A DNA stretch of 64,000 nucleotides from HK1 sp965204915 (GCA_965204915.1 OZ242023.1:4402001-4466000); one strand, 5' to 3'. Shown: positions 25,292 through 34,929, counted from the stretch's first letter. Notes: a model not told the origin generated them from the letters alone. Numbers and translations are program-made.

Positions 25292-27295
25292 CTACAACGC
25301 CCGCGAGCCCGGGAGGTTGCGGATCTCCACCGGCGCCGGCGTGTCCGCCGGCTCGAACCCGAACACCCGGGCGTAGAAGTACAGCTCCGCCTCCAGGCAG
25401 CGGCGGATGGTGCCGGCCTGGCGGAAGCCGTGGCCTTCTCCCTCGAAGCGGAGGTACGCCACGGGCAGCCCCCGGCGGTCGAGGGCGTCCACCATCAGCT
25501 CGGCCTGGTTCGGGGGGACGACGCGGTCGTCGAGTCCCTGGAAGAAGATGATCGGGCATCCGATCCGCGCGGCGTGGTGCAGCGGCGAGCGCGCGCGGTA
25601 CACGTCACGCTCCGCCGGCCAGGCCCCCACGAGCCGATCGAGATAGCGCGCCTCGAACTTGTGGGTATCCGCCGCGAGCACTTCCAGATCACAGATGCCG
25701 TAGTAGCTCGCGCCGGCCCGGAACACGTCGTGGAAGGTGAGCGCGGCCAGCGTACTGTAGCCGCCGGCGCTGCTGCCGCGGATCGCGAGCCGGTCCCGAT
25801 CGGCGCGGCCCGTGTCCGCCAAGTGCATCGCGCCGGCGACGCAGTCCTCGACGTCGACCACGCCCCACGCCCCATAGAGCCGCTCGCGATAGGCGCGGCC
25901 GTACCCGGTGCTGCCCCGGTAATCGACGTCGAGCACCGCGAATCCGCGGCTCGTCCAGAACTGGGTCATCGGGTTCAGGGTGTCGGAGGCCGCTCCGGTC
26001 GGCCCGCCGTGGCTCATGACCAGCAGCGGCGGCGACTCGCCGGCCGGCCCCCGGCATGACGTATTGCGCGGCGGGTAGTAGAAGCCGTGCGCGACCTCCT
26101 CTCCGCCTCCGGTGGGATGACCGCCTCCGGTGGGATAGCGGCCCCCGGTGGGATAGCTGATTGCGACGGGGCGCGACAGTGCCCCTTCGTCGATCGAAAG
26201 CGTGCTCGATGCGCGGTGTACGCGGGTCTTCCCGGATTCGAGATCCACGCTCACCACCGCGGCGCTCCGGTCCGGCGCCCCACCGATGAATGCGGCGGTC
26301 GAGCCATCGACCACGAGCGAATCGATGCTCGTCCACGGGAGCGCGATCGGAGCCATCGCGCCGCCGGCCGGGTCGAGCCGCCCGAGCCGCCACGCGCTGC
26401 CATCGCGCCACGTGCAGACCACGCCCCCGGCCGCGTCGAACCCGAAGGTCGTCGTCCCGAGCTGCCACAGCGGCTTTCCGAATTCGTGCCCGGCCCGGTA
26501 CATGCAGCGGAGCACTCCGTCGCGCCAGCGGTGGAGGTTCCACCATCCTTCGGGGTCCGCGACGCACCACAGGGCGCCGTCGGGAGACCATGCCGGCTGG
26601 AACGCCGCGCACCCCGATCCTCCGGCGATTCGTCGCGGCGCACCGGGAACGCCGTCCCGGTCGAGCTCGGCCAGATACAAGGCCGCCGCGTCCCAGGGCA
26701 TGTCGGGCTGATCCCAGGCGAGCCACGCGAGCCGCCTCCCGTCGGGGCTCGGAGCCGGGGCCGCGAAGAAATCGTGGCCCGAAGCCAGCACCCGTACCGT
26801 GCCGCCGGCGATGGAGATCGCGACCAGATCGTTGACCGGCGGTACGCCCTCGCGATGCGACTCGCGTACCGCGAGCAGGCGCCGCCGCACCGGATCGAAG
26901 ACCAGATCCGCGAACCGGGCCGCGCCTTGCGCGGTCAGCGGGACGGGCGCGACGCCGGCCGCCTGCGCGTAGATGCGGCCGTCCGCGTCGTTGGAGAACC
27001 AGACCCGGTCCCCGGAGACGGCGTACGCGCCGCCGCCGTACTCATGGACGCGCGAGCGCACGTTGAACGGGGCGGGGGTGACGTCGGCGGGCCGTCCCGC
27101 GCCTGCGGTACCGGTGCGGGCATCGGTCCGGAGGTCGGCCTGAACCAGGACGTTGCGCCCGCCTTCGCCCGGCCGCCCTTCGAGCCAGCCGATCCGGCCC
27201 GCGTGCAGGCTGACCGACGAGAGCCGGACGGTGTCGGCGACGATGGCGTCAGGGGTGATCGGAGACGGCCACGCCCCGAACGGGAGGATCTTCAT
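25292..27295 (-). CDS. S9-family (prolyl oligopeptidase-like) serine peptidase
   Basis: A 667-aa protein with an N-terminal beta-propeller and a C-terminal alpha/beta-hydrolase. The nucleophile is in LAIRGSSAGGYSTLAALTF, the Asp in FQGLDDRVVPPNQAELMV and the His in RFEGEGHGFRQAGT. It matches the dipeptidyl-aminopeptidase/acylaminoacyl-peptidase-like S9 group, which cleaves short peptides. It lacks a signal peptide, so it is probably cytoplasmic. Between the domains lies an in-frame tandem repeat (YPTGGRYPTGGGHPTGGG, about 26105-26160) that looks like recent slippage. It follows crcB on the same strand, with 154 bp between. Confidence 0.85.
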   Translation of the reverse strand: MKILPFGAWPSPITPDAIVADTVRLSSVSLHAGRIGWLEGRPGEGGRNVLVQADLRTDARTGTAGAGRPADVTPAPFNVRSRVHEYGGGAYAVSGDRVWFSNDADGRIYAQAAGVAPVPLTAQGAARFADLVFDPVRRRLLAVRESHREGVPPVNDLVAISIAGGTVRVLASGHDFFAAPAPSPDGRRLAWLAWDQPDMPWDAAALYLAELDRDGVPGAPRRIAGGSGCAAFQPAWSPDGALWCVADPEGWWNLHRWRDGVLRCMYRAGHEFGKPLWQLGTTTFGFDAAGGVVCTWRDGSAWRLGRLDPAGGAMAPIALPWTSIDSLVVDGSTAAFIGGAPDRSAAVVSVDLESGKTRVHRASSTLSIDEGALSRPVAISYPTGGRYPTGGGHPTGGGEEVAHGFYYPPRNTSCRGPAGESPPLLVMSHGGPTGAASDTLNPMTQFWTSRGFAVLDVDYRGSTGYGRAYRERLYGAWGVVDVEDCVAGAMHLADTGRADRDRLAIRGSSAGGYSTLAALTFHDVFRAGASYYGICDLEVLAADTHKFEARYLDRLVGAWPAERDVYRARSPLHHAARIGCPIIFFQGLDDRVVPPNQAELMVDALDRRGLPVAYLRFEGEGHGFRQAGTIRRCLEAELYFYARVFGFEPADTPAPVEIRNLPGSRAL

Positions 27296-27449
27296 GCCGG
27301 TCGCTCCTGCATCGCGTCCATCATCACCGAGCGCCTCGCCATGTCGTCATCCCGGTACATACCGGCCCCGATCCCCGGCCGGACGCCGATGCGAGCGCAC
27401 GATACATCGTGGAGCCCGATCGGGGAGAGAGGAGACCGGCCGACTGCAA

Positions 27450-27824
27450 TCAGAGCTGCCGGGCCGCGGCCATGCCGAGCCAGCATCCGGCGAGGCAGAG
27501 CACGACGCTCGACGCGACGTTCGCCCCCGCCTTGACGTGCTCGCCCTGCTGGATGAGCAGAAGGGTGTCGATCGAGAAGGCCGAGAACGTGGTGAACGCA
27601 CCGAGGAAGCCGGTGACGAGGGCGGCCCGCCACTCCGGGGCGAGGTCGTGGCGCTCGAAGAACATGACGTAGGCGACGCCGATCGCCACCGAGCCGGTGA
27701 CGTTCACGGCCAGGGTGCCGAGGGGGAATCCCCGCCCGAAGAGGGCGTGCGCGCCCTGCGTGACCCAGAAGCGCAGGAGGGCGCCGCAGGCGCCCCCGGC
27801 GGCAATCGCGAGCAGCGTCCTCAT
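27450..27824 (-). CDS. crcB: Fluoride ion channel CrcB
   Basis: A 124-aa protein with four hydrophobic helices and the Fluc/CrcB motifs GGACGALLRFWVTQ, GTLAVNVTGSVAIGVAYVMF and TGFLGAFTTFSAFSIDTLLL. CrcB forms dual-topology dimers that export fluoride and protect against its toxicity. ATG 27824 gives the usual family length; the open frame extends upstream without membrane character. No fluoride riboswitch was recognised in the 268 bp upstream, although I could not fold it. It sits downstream of the serine genes on the same strand. Confidence 0.9.
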   Translation of the reverse strand: MRTLLAIAAGGACGALLRFWVTQGAHALFGRGFPLGTLAVNVTGSVAIGVAYVMFFERHDLAPEWRAALVTGFLGAFTTFSAFSIDTLLLIQQGEHVKAGANVASSVVLCLAGCWLGMAAARQL

Positions 27825-28092
27825 GCGCGGATCCGGCCCCTCTCGATGACCCGTACGGAGGATCGACCTCGCGCACCGTACCGCACGCGGGCTCCGTCTC
27901 CGTCCCCGTCTCCGCCCCGGACCTCCGAGGCCGCCGTGAAGCCGCCACGGAGCGTGCGGCTCCGACGGACGGTCGTCGAAGGGCGCCCGGCCGGCGCTTT
28001 CCCCAATCGGCCGGCGAGCCGGAGATGGACGAACCACTGGCCACGGGCAAATGCGGCCGGAGGTGGGCTCCGCCTCCGGGGCAGAGCCGGCG

Positions 28093-29322
28093 TCAGCGCT
28101 CGCACAGCCGCAACGGATCGTGGAGGAAGAATCCGGAACGGGGCTTCGGGTCGAACCACGTCGACTTCGGCGGCATCACCGCCCCGGCGTCGGCGACCGC
28201 GACCAGCTCCCCCATGCTCGTCGGGTACAGCGCGAACGCGGCCTGCCACGGCCCGCGGCAGGCGCTCTCGAGGGCGTCGAGCCCGCCGGCGCCGTCGACG
28301 TAGCCGAGGCGGCGGTCTTCGCGGGGGTCGGTGATTCCGAGCACCGGTTCGAGCACCTGCGCCTGGAGCATCGCGGTGTCGAGCGACGCCACCGGGTCCG
28401 GCCGGGCCGCCTCGTCATCGGCAAGCCGGAAGCGGAACCAGCCGCCGTCGACGCGGACCGCGCACTCGCCCCGCGTCCGCGGCCGGGCCGCGTCGGGTCC
28501 ACCGTCCGGCGGCAGCCGCTCCACGGTGAAATCCTCGGCGAGGCGGGCAATGAAGGATTCGGCCGTGTGCGGGCCGAGATCGCGCACCACACGGTGGTAG
28601 GGCAGGATGCGCAGCTCGTCGTCGGGAAAGAGGGCCACGAGCAGCCGGGCGCCCGCACCGGACGCCGGGAACCTGGCCGTCGCGGCGCATCGGTGGTGCC
28701 CGTCGGTGAGGTATGCGCTCGATACGCGGTCGAATGCGGCGATCAACGCGCTCGCATCCGCTCCGTCGAGCATCCAGACGTCGTGCTCGACCCCGTCCTC
28801 CGAGGTGTGGGAGACGTCGGCGCGCGAGCGGGTGGCGGCATCGACCCGCTCCCGGATCCCGGCGTCGGCGCGATAGGCCAGGCATACCGGGCTCGATGCG
28901 GCGCGGACGTGGTCGATGTACCCGGCGAGCGCCTCCTCGCGCGCGGTGCGGGTCAGCTCGTGGCGCTTGATCCGGCCGTCCAGGTAGGCGCCGATCGGCA
29001 TCTCCGCCACCACGCCGCGCTGCACGTGGCCGGGGCAGGCGAGCCGGTACACGAACACGCACGGCGGCTGCGCGACGAACGTCCCGTCGCCGATGCAGCG
29101 GCGCAGGTACTCCGCATTCCGATCGAGGAGCGCGGGCAGGTCGGAGGCGGGATCCGATGCGTGCTCCTCGGCGGTGCGCATCGCGTTCAGGTAGCTGTCG
29201 GGGTGGGCATCGGCGTACCGGCGGCGTTCGGCGGCGGTCAGGGAGTCGTACAGCGGTGCGACGACGGCGCCGGCGCGCTCCGCCGCCACGAGGTAGCCTT
29301 CGAACGGGTGGATGAAGGCCAT
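28093..29322 (-). CDS. DUF1015 family protein
   Basis: A 409-aa protein with the DUF1015 landmarks: MAFIHPFEGYLVA, VAPLYDSLTAAERRRYADAH, VVAEMPIGAYLDGRIKRHEL with TR, and LTDGHHRCAATARF. The HHR segment and the KRHE segment are the most conserved parts. No reaction has been firmly assigned to the family, but it is repeatedly encoded beside serA and serC, as here, so a role in phosphoserine or linked metabolism is likely. The start was set at ATG 29322 with MAFIHPFEG; ATG 29340 is a possible alternative. It begins 43 bp after serC stops, in the same operon. Confidence 0.8.
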   Translation of the reverse strand: MAFIHPFEGYLVAAERAGAVVAPLYDSLTAAERRRYADAHPDSYLNAMRTAEEHASDPASDLPALLDRNAEYLRRCIGDGTFVAQPPCVFVYRLACPGHVQRGVVAEMPIGAYLDGRIKRHELTRTAREEALAGYIDHVRAASSPVCLAYRADAGIRERVDAATRSRADVSHTSEDGVEHDVWMLDGADASALIAAFDRVSSAYLTDGHHRCAATARFPASGAGARLLVALFPDDELRILPYHRVVRDLGPHTAESFIARLAEDFTVERLPPDGGPDAARPRTRGECAVRVDGGWFRFRLADDEAARPDPVASLDTAMLQAQVLEPVLGITDPREDRRLGYVDGAGGLDALESACRGPWQAAFALYPTSMGELVAVADAGAVMPPKSTWFDPKPRSGFFLHDPLRLCER

Positions 29323-29365
29323 GCCCGGTCCGCCTGCCATCCCGCCCCATGCCCGGCCGGGCGGC

Positions 29366-30451
29366 TTACCGGCTCCCGGTGCGGAACCGGCGCATGAAGT
29401 CCGCCAGCGCTTCGACCCCCTCGCGCGGCATCGCGTTGTAGAGGCTCGCCCGGCACCCGCCCACGCTGCGATGGCCCTCGAGGTTGAGCAGGTCCGCGGA
29501 CTCCGCCTCCGCCAGGAATTTGCCCTCCAGCGCTTCGTCCGCAAGCCGGAACACCACGTTCATGTGGGAACGCGAAACGGGGTCCACCGGGCAGGAGTAG
29601 AAGCCCTCGCTCTCGTCGATCTGCCGGTACAGGATCGCCGCCTTCTCCGCCGCCTCGCGCTCGATGACGTCCAGGCCGCCTTTCGCCTTCATCCACTTCA
29701 GCACCTTGCCGGCCATCGCGATGGTGAACATCGGCGGGGTGTTGAACAACGACTCCTTGTCGAGGTGGACGTCGTAGCGCAGGTAGCGGGCGATGGACCC
29801 GTTGGCCGGCGTTGCGGCCGACTTCCGGATGAAGACCATCGCCATCCCGGCCGGACCCAGGTTCTTCTGCACGCCGCCGTAGACGAGATCGAACCGCTCC
29901 CAGGGAATGCACCGCGCCATCATCTCCGAGGACACGTCCGCGACCAGCGGCACGTCCACCACCGGAAACCCGGGGAAGCGGATCCCGCCGATGGTCTCGT
30001 TGGACGTGACGTGCAGGTAGCGCGTCCCGTCCCGCACCTCGATCTCGGAGTCGTCCGGGGTGCGCGCGTACCCATCGCCGGCGCCGTCCCAGGCGGTGTA
30101 GACCTCGCCGTAGTGCCGGGCGTCGGCGATGGCGCCCTTCGCCCACGCCCCGGTGTTCACGTAGCCCGCGCACCGGCCCGGACGAAGGAGGTTCATCGCC
30201 ACCATCCCGAACTGCAGGATGGCGCCGCCCTGGATGAACAGCACGTCGAAGTCCTCCGGCGCCTCGAACACCTCCAGCGCCAGACGCCTCGCCTCCTGGT
30301 GGACCGCGTCGTACTCGGCGGAGCGGTGGCTCATCTCGATGAGCGAGAGGCCGGCTCCCCGGTAGTCCAGGAGCTCGTCGCGCATCTCTTCGAGCACGCC
30401 GACGGGAAGGGTGCACGGCCCCGCACAGAAGTTGTGCTTTCGATTCGACAT
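29366..30451 (-). CDS. serC: Phosphoserine aminotransferase
   Basis: A 361-aa class V aminotransferase that converts 3-phosphohydroxypyruvate and glutamate to phosphoserine (and the analogous step in pyridoxine synthesis). NFCAGPCTLPVGVLEEM opens the protein, IEMSHRSAEYDAVHQEA follows, and the cofactor lysine is in DLVYGGVQKNLGPAGMAMVF. YNAMPREGVEALADFMRRF ends it. The ATG at 30451 overlaps the serA stop (TGATG), so the two enzymes of consecutive steps are translationally coupled. Confidence 0.92.
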   Translation of the reverse strand: MSNRKHNFCAGPCTLPVGVLEEMRDELLDYRGAGLSLIEMSHRSAEYDAVHQEARRLALEVFEAPEDFDVLFIQGGAILQFGMVAMNLLRPGRCAGYVNTGAWAKGAIADARHYGEVYTAWDGAGDGYARTPDDSEIEVRDGTRYLHVTSNETIGGIRFPGFPVVDVPLVADVSSEMMARCIPWERFDLVYGGVQKNLGPAGMAMVFIRKSAATPANGSIARYLRYDVHLDKESLFNTPPMFTIAMAGKVLKWMKAKGGLDVIEREAAEKAAILYRQIDESEGFYSCPVDPVSRSHMNVVFRLADEALEGKFLAEAESADLLNLEGHRSVGGCRASLYNAMPREGVEALADFMRRFRTGSR

Positions 30452-31443
30452 CAACCCCGTCCCGGTCGGGCGGCGTCCGGCGCCGCGTTCACGCAGTTGG
30501 CCACCTTACCATCGACGAAGGCGGCGATGACCTCGGCCACGCCGTCCGCCACCGCAAGCTGTGCCTGCTCGGTGGACGCGCCGATATGGTGCGTGCCGTA
30601 CACGCCCGGATGCCGGGCGAGGGGGCTGTCGAACCGGGCCTCGCCGCTCGCCGGCTCGCCGTCGAACACGTCGAGCACGGCGCGGATCCCCTTCGTGTCC
30701 AGCGCCTCGATCAGCGCCCCTTCGTCGACCACGTCCGCGCGCGACGTGTTGACGAGGACCGTACCGGGGCGCATGCGCGCCAGAACGTCGCGATCGACGA
30801 GTCCCCGGGTCCCGGCGCCGCCGGGGACGTGCAGGGTGAGGAAGTCGCTCTGCTCCGCAAGCTCCCCGAGTGAAGCAACCTCCGTCGCGCCAAGCGCGGC
30901 CAGGCGTGCCCGAACGGCCGCGCCGCGCCGCGGGCTGGCGAGCACCAGGATCCGCATCCCGAACGCCGCCGCGCGTTCCGCCACCGCCATTCCGATCGCC
31001 CCGGCCCCCACCACCCCGAGCGAGCGCCCGAACAGCCCGCGGGCCCTGGAGTAGCGTTTCTTGTTCCACGCCCCGTTGCGCAGATCCGCCACGTTGTCCG
31101 GGATCCTCCGGTCCGCCGAGATGATCAGCCCCAGGGTCAGCTCGGCCACCGCCAGCGCGTTCGCGCCCGGCACGTTGCAGACGTCGATGCCGAGCGCGCG
31201 CGCCCGCCCGGTGTCGATGGTGTTGGTGCCTGCGCCGGCCCGCACCACGAGCTTCAGCGCATCGCCGGCTTCCAGCGCCGTCGCGCCGACCCGGGTGCTG
31301 CGCACGACGAGGGCCTCGAATCCGGGCATCGCGCCGGGGAGACAGTCGCCGGTGAGGGCCGGCGCGAGCTCGCACTCGTGGCCCTCGCCGCGGAGCCGTT
31401 CGAGCCGCGACGGCGGGAACACGTCGGCGAACAGAATCTTCAT
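30451..31443 (-). CDS. serA: D-3-phosphoglycerate dehydrogenase, short form
   Basis: A 330-aa NAD-dependent dehydrogenase for the first step of serine synthesis. The Rossmann motif is SLGVVGAGAIGMAVAERAAA. Catalytic Arg, Glu and His lie in VRAGAGTNTID, LDVFDGEPASGE and GTHHIGASTEQAQLAVADG. No C-terminal ACT domain follows, so the serine-feedback domain of the long E. coli enzyme is missing; this fits the short form. ATG 31443 begins the family match. It leads the operon serA-serC-DUF1015 and is divergent from a HisC-like aminotransferase gene; the 238 bp between should carry both promoters. Confidence 0.9.
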   Translation of the reverse strand: MKILFADVFPPSRLERLRGEGHECELAPALTGDCLPGAMPGFEALVVRSTRVGATALEAGDALKLVVRAGAGTNTIDTGRARALGIDVCNVPGANALAVAELTLGLIISADRRIPDNVADLRNGAWNKKRYSRARGLFGRSLGVVGAGAIGMAVAERAAAFGMRILVLASPRRGAAVRARLAALGATEVASLGELAEQSDFLTLHVPGGAGTRGLVDRDVLARMRPGTVLVNTSRADVVDEGALIEALDTKGIRAVLDVFDGEPASGEARFDSPLARHPGVYGTHHIGASTEQAQLAVADGVAEVIAAFVDGKVANCVNAAPDAARPGRG

Positions 31444-31681
31444 CCTGTCGGCTCCATCAGCGTCTTGCTCCCGATTGTACCCCTCGATCCGGGCGGACGA
31501 GCCGATCACGACGCCCGCCGATCGCACGCCAGTGGACGGCGTTGAAGATGGCGGATGGACGGTGGGGCGTTCGACACAGCCGGACGGCGCCCACGGAGAC
31601 CCGGGCGCGGCCTCTGCGATTTCGTGATCGCGGTACACGCGCGGGGTATCCTCGCGTTCCATTTCGCACGAGCCGGACACG

Positions 31682-32797
31682 ATGACCACGGCGCCACGCT
31701 TCACCAGGCTGGTCGAGAGCCTGCCCGCGACGATCCCCTTCGTCGGCCCCGAGACGCTGGAGCGCCGGCGCGGGGAGGCGTTCCGGGTCCGGGTGGGCGC
31801 GAACGAGAGCGCCTTCGGGGTCTCGCCGAAGGCGGCCGAGGCGATGCGGGAAGCCATCGAGACGGTCTCCTGGTACAACGACCCGGAAGGCTGGGAGCTG
31901 CGAAGCGCCATTGCCGCGCGCCACGGGGTCCGGGTCGAGGAGGTGCTCCTCGGGGCCGGCATCGACGAGATGCTCGGCAACGTGGTGCGGACGGTCGTCG
32001 AGCCGGGGATGCCGGTGGTGACCTCCCACGGCGCGTACCCGACCTTCAACTACCACGTCGCGGGCTTCGGCGGGGTGCTCGAAGCGGTGCCCTACCGCGA
32101 CGACCGCATCGACCTCGAAGCCCTGCTCGACGCGGTGCGCAGGCTCGACGCCCCGCTCGTCTACCTCGCCAACCCCGACAACCCCATGGGCACTTGGCAC
32201 GACGCCGCGGACGTGCGTGCGTTCATCGCCGGGCTGCCCGGATCCACGCTGCTGGTGCTCGACGAGGCGTACCTCGAGTTCGCCCCCGCCTCCGCGGTGT
32301 TCCCGATCGACGCGCGCGACCCGCGGGTCATCCGCATGAGGACGTTCTCCAAGGCGCACGGCATGGCCGGTGCCCGCATCGGGTACGCGGTCGCGCCGGT
32401 GGAGACCATCGTCGGACTCGGCAAGATCCGAAACCACTTCGGGGTGAACCGCATCGCGCAAGCCGGCGCGCTCGCGTCGCTCGAAGATCCCGCGTTCATC
32501 GCATCGGTGGTCGCAGAGGTCGTCCGCGGTCGTGACGAATACCACGCGCTCGCCCGGCGGCTGGGGCTCGCTTCGGTGCCCTCGGCGACGAACTTCGTCG
32601 CCATCGACGCCGGCGGGGACGGCGGTCGCGCCCGCGCCTTGCTCGCACGGCTCCAGGACGAAGGCGTGTTCGTGCGCATGCCCGGTGTCGCTCCGCTCGA
32701 CCGCTGCATCCGGGTGACGGTGGGGACGGTCGGGGAACGCGCGCGGTTCGTGCGCATCTTCGAAGCTGTGCTCGACGAGACCGGGGGGAAGCGATGA
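31682..32797 (+). CDS. HisC-like pyridoxal-phosphate aminotransferase
   Basis: A 371-aa class I/II aminotransferase. VGANESAFGVSPKAAEAMRE is the HisC-type N-terminus, LLGAGIDEMLGNVVRT the phosphate region, YLANPDNPMGTWHDAADVRA the substrate loop, and the cofactor lysine lies in RMRTFSKAHGMAGARIGYAV. It most resembles histidinol-phosphate aminotransferase, but aromatic or other substrates are possible for this branch and the his genes of the window (hisA-hisF) are 22 kb away. It is divergent from serA. Its stop overlaps an ATG (ATGA at 32794-32797) of a short broken frame. Confidence 0.8.
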   Translation: MTTAPRFTRLVESLPATIPFVGPETLERRRGEAFRVRVGANESAFGVSPKAAEAMREAIETVSWYNDPEGWELRSAIAARHGVRVEEVLLGAGIDEMLGNVVRTVVEPGMPVVTSHGAYPTFNYHVAGFGGVLEAVPYRDDRIDLEALLDAVRRLDAPLVYLANPDNPMGTWHDAADVRAFIAGLPGSTLLVLDEAYLEFAPASAVFPIDARDPRVIRMRTFSKAHGMAGARIGYAVAPVETIVGLGKIRNHFGVNRIAQAGALASLEDPAFIASVVAEVVRGRDEYHALARRLGLASVPSATNFVAIDAGGDGGRARALLARLQDEGVFVRMPGVAPLDRCIRVTVGTVGERARFVRIFEAVLDETGGKR

Positions 32798-32835
32798 AGA
32801 TCGACGGGACCTGCCACTTTTGCCGGCGTCTCTGA
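32794..32835 (+). pseudogene. Possible N-terminal scrap of a GFA-family gene
   Basis: The frame starting at ATG 32794, coupled to the aminotransferase stop, reads MKIDGTCHFCRRL and stops. MKIDGTCHCG is how many glutathione-dependent formaldehyde-activating (GFA) family proteins begin. Only these first residues remain; the rest is absent before the transporter gene at 32867. This may be the scar of a deleted gene, or coincidence. Confidence 0.3.
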
Positions 32836-32866
32836 CGAAGCCCGAAGGTGAAGTGAGTCCGGGCGG

Positions 32867-34237
32867 ATGCCGGTGCCGGGAACGGAAGCATACGGCGACG
32901 TCGCCGGCCACGCCGCCGGCCACGTCGTGTTCGGATGGGACCCGCTCTGGGTCTCCGCCATCCTCTTCCTCGCCACCTACGCGGTCATCGTCTCCGAGAA
33001 GGTCAACCGTGCGATCGCGGCGCTGACCGGCGCCGGCCTGATGATCGCCCTCGGGGTCCTGAACCAGGAGGCCGCGATCCGGGGCGTGGACTTCAACACC
33101 CTCGGGCTGCTCACCGGAATGATGGTGATCGTGGCGGTCACCCGGCGCAGCGGCATCTTCCAGTTCGTGGCGATCTGGTCGGCCAAGCGGGTGCAGGCCC
33201 GCCCCTGGGCCATCCTGGTGATGCTCTCGGTGGTCACCGCCGTGTTCTCGGCGCTGCTCGACAACGTCACCACCGTGCTCCTGATCGCGCCGGTGACCCT
33301 TCTCATCACCGACGAGCTGGAGGTCAGCCCCTATCCGTTCCTGGTGGCGGAGATCTTCGCGTCCAACATCGGCGGCGCCGCGACCCTGATCGGCGACCCG
33401 CCCAACATCATGATCGGGTCCGCGGTGCGGCTCACCTTCAACGACTTCGTTCTCAACCTCGCGCCGATCACCCCGCCGATCCTGGCGGTGACGCTGGCCG
33501 TGCTCTACGTCATCTACGGGCGCGGGATGGAGGCCGGCGACGAACGGCGCGCGCACGTCATGCGCTTCCGGGAGCGCGAGGCGATCACCGACGTGCCTCT
33601 GCTGAAGAAGTCCTTGGCGGTGCTCGGGCTCGTCATCGCCGCCTTCGTGTTCGCCCATCCGCTCCGGCTGGAGCCGGCGACGATCGCCATGTTCGGCGCG
33701 GCGCTCCTGCTGCTGGCCACGAACCTCGGCGCCGGGGCCGGGGCGCAGTCGGAGAACGTCCACAAACGCTTCGGGGAGGTCGAGTGGGTGACGATCTTCT
33801 TCTTCGTCGGGCTGTTCATCGTGGTGCACGGGGTCGAGCACGCGGGCATGCTCGACATCCTCGCCCGATGGGTCCTCGACACCACCGGGGGAGACCTGGC
33901 CGCCACCGCGCTGGCGATCCTGTGGATCTCCGCCATCGCCTCGGCGGTGGTCGACAACATCCCCTTCGTGGCCGCGATGATTCCCCTGATCGAGTCCATG
34001 GCGCCCGGCTTCGGCGGGGCCGAGGGACTGATGCCGCTGTGGTGGTCGCTCGCGCTCGGGGCGTGCCTCGGCGGGAACGGCTCGCTGGTCGGGGCCAGCG
34101 CGAACCTGATCGTCGCCGGCATGGCGGAGCGGGCGGGGCACCGCATCCGCTTCCTGCCGTTCATGGTGCTCGCGTTCCCGATGATGCTGCTGAGCATCGT
34201 GATCGCGAGCGTCTACGTGTATCTGCGCTACCTCTGA
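32867..34237 (+). CDS. ArsB/NhaD-family membrane transporter
   Basis: A 456-aa protein with about 11-12 hydrophobic segments and the ion-transporter-superfamily repeats. The first half has SALLDNVTTVLLIAPVTLLI and NIGGAATLIGDPPNIMIGSA. The second has SAVVDNIPFVAAMIPLIESM and GACLGGNGSLVGASANLIVA. The paired DN and GDPPN/GASAN motifs form the substrate and ion sites. Family members exchange Na+/H+ or export arsenite or move dicarboxylates; the sequence alone does not separate these. Start at ATG 32867 lacks a strong ribosome-binding site. The downstream CBS protein (34378) may be its regulator. Confidence 0.82.
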   Translation: MPVPGTEAYGDVAGHAAGHVVFGWDPLWVSAILFLATYAVIVSEKVNRAIAALTGAGLMIALGVLNQEAAIRGVDFNTLGLLTGMMVIVAVTRRSGIFQFVAIWSAKRVQARPWAILVMLSVVTAVFSALLDNVTTVLLIAPVTLLITDELEVSPYPFLVAEIFASNIGGAATLIGDPPNIMIGSAVRLTFNDFVLNLAPITPPILAVTLAVLYVIYGRGMEAGDERRAHVMRFREREAITDVPLLKKSLAVLGLVIAAFVFAHPLRLEPATIAMFGAALLLLATNLGAGAGAQSENVHKRFGEVEWVTIFFFVGLFIVVHGVEHAGMLDILARWVLDTTGGDLAATALAILWISAIASAVVDNIPFVAAMIPLIESMAPGFGGAEGLMPLWWSLALGACLGGNGSLVGASANLIVAGMAERAGHRIRFLPFMVLAFPMMLLSIVIASVYVYLRYL

Positions 34238-34377
34238 TTCCGGCGCCGGCGGGACAGGGCCGGCGCCCGGGTGGCGAACGCCGTTCGGCCGCCTCGGCAG
34301 GACTCCGGTATCGGCGGGAAAGTGCCGAAATCCGGGGCAAGGGGTAAGATGCCGACGTCAAGGAGCACGGAGGAATC

Positions 34378-34854
34378 ATGCTGCCCGACGATCTTCTCGT
34401 CGTCACCTTGGTGGCGCGGCCGGGCATGCGGGTTCGCGACGTGTTCCGGGAATGCCTCACGGCGCACGTGCAGGCCCTGCCGTACTGCGACGAATCGGGG
34501 CGGATCACCGGGCGGGTGACGCTGAAGCACGTCGTGAACAGCGAGATCGTGCCGGCCCACGTGGCGGCGCTCGCCCACGTGGTCGGTGACCGCCACGCCA
34601 CCTTCGAGCGGCTGGAGCGCCGCCTCCCGGAGATCTTCGGCCATCGTGTCGAAGACTACGTGCAGGAGCCGCACCCGTCGATCGGCCCCGAGGCGCAGCT
34701 CATGAAGGCCCTCGCGATGATGGAGTACCACGATACGAGCTATCTGTTCGTCACGGACGCCGGTACCTATCGGGGGACGCTCACCATCCAGGGTATCGCC
34801 GCATGGATGATGCACTTCGAAGAGGCGTCCGGCGCGACCCCGCCGCCTGCGTAG
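34378..34854 (+). CDS. CBS-domain protein
   Basis: A 158-aa protein containing two CBS-type repeats: the first LVTLVARPGMRVRDVFRECL with YCDESGRITGRVTLKHV, the second VGPEAQLMKALAMMEYHDTS-like with YLFVTDAGTYRGTLTIQGI. ATG 34378 follows a strong GGAGGA. CBS pairs bind adenine nucleotides and commonly gate transporters or enzymes. The gene starts 140 bp behind the ArsB/NhaD-type transporter on the same strand, so it may modulate that protein. That is inferred only from position. Confidence 0.75.
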   Translation: MLPDDLLVVTLVARPGMRVRDVFRECLTAHVQALPYCDESGRITGRVTLKHVVNSEIVPAHVAALAHVVGDRHATFERLERRLPEIFGHRVEDYVQEPHPSIGPEAQLMKALAMMEYHDTSYLFVTDAGTYRGTLTIQGIAAWMMHFEEASGATPPPA

Positions 34855-34929
34855 ACCCGATGGGTGCAGAAATCGGAAGATCCGTGATCCCCCCGATCAA
34901 GCCGGGAGCAGGTTCCGGGAAGGTCCGTC

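Noticed and set aside
27825..28092. Fluoride riboswitch upstream of crcB
   Set aside because: I could not find the conserved fluoride aptamer pattern by eye. A covariance-model search would be needed to decide.
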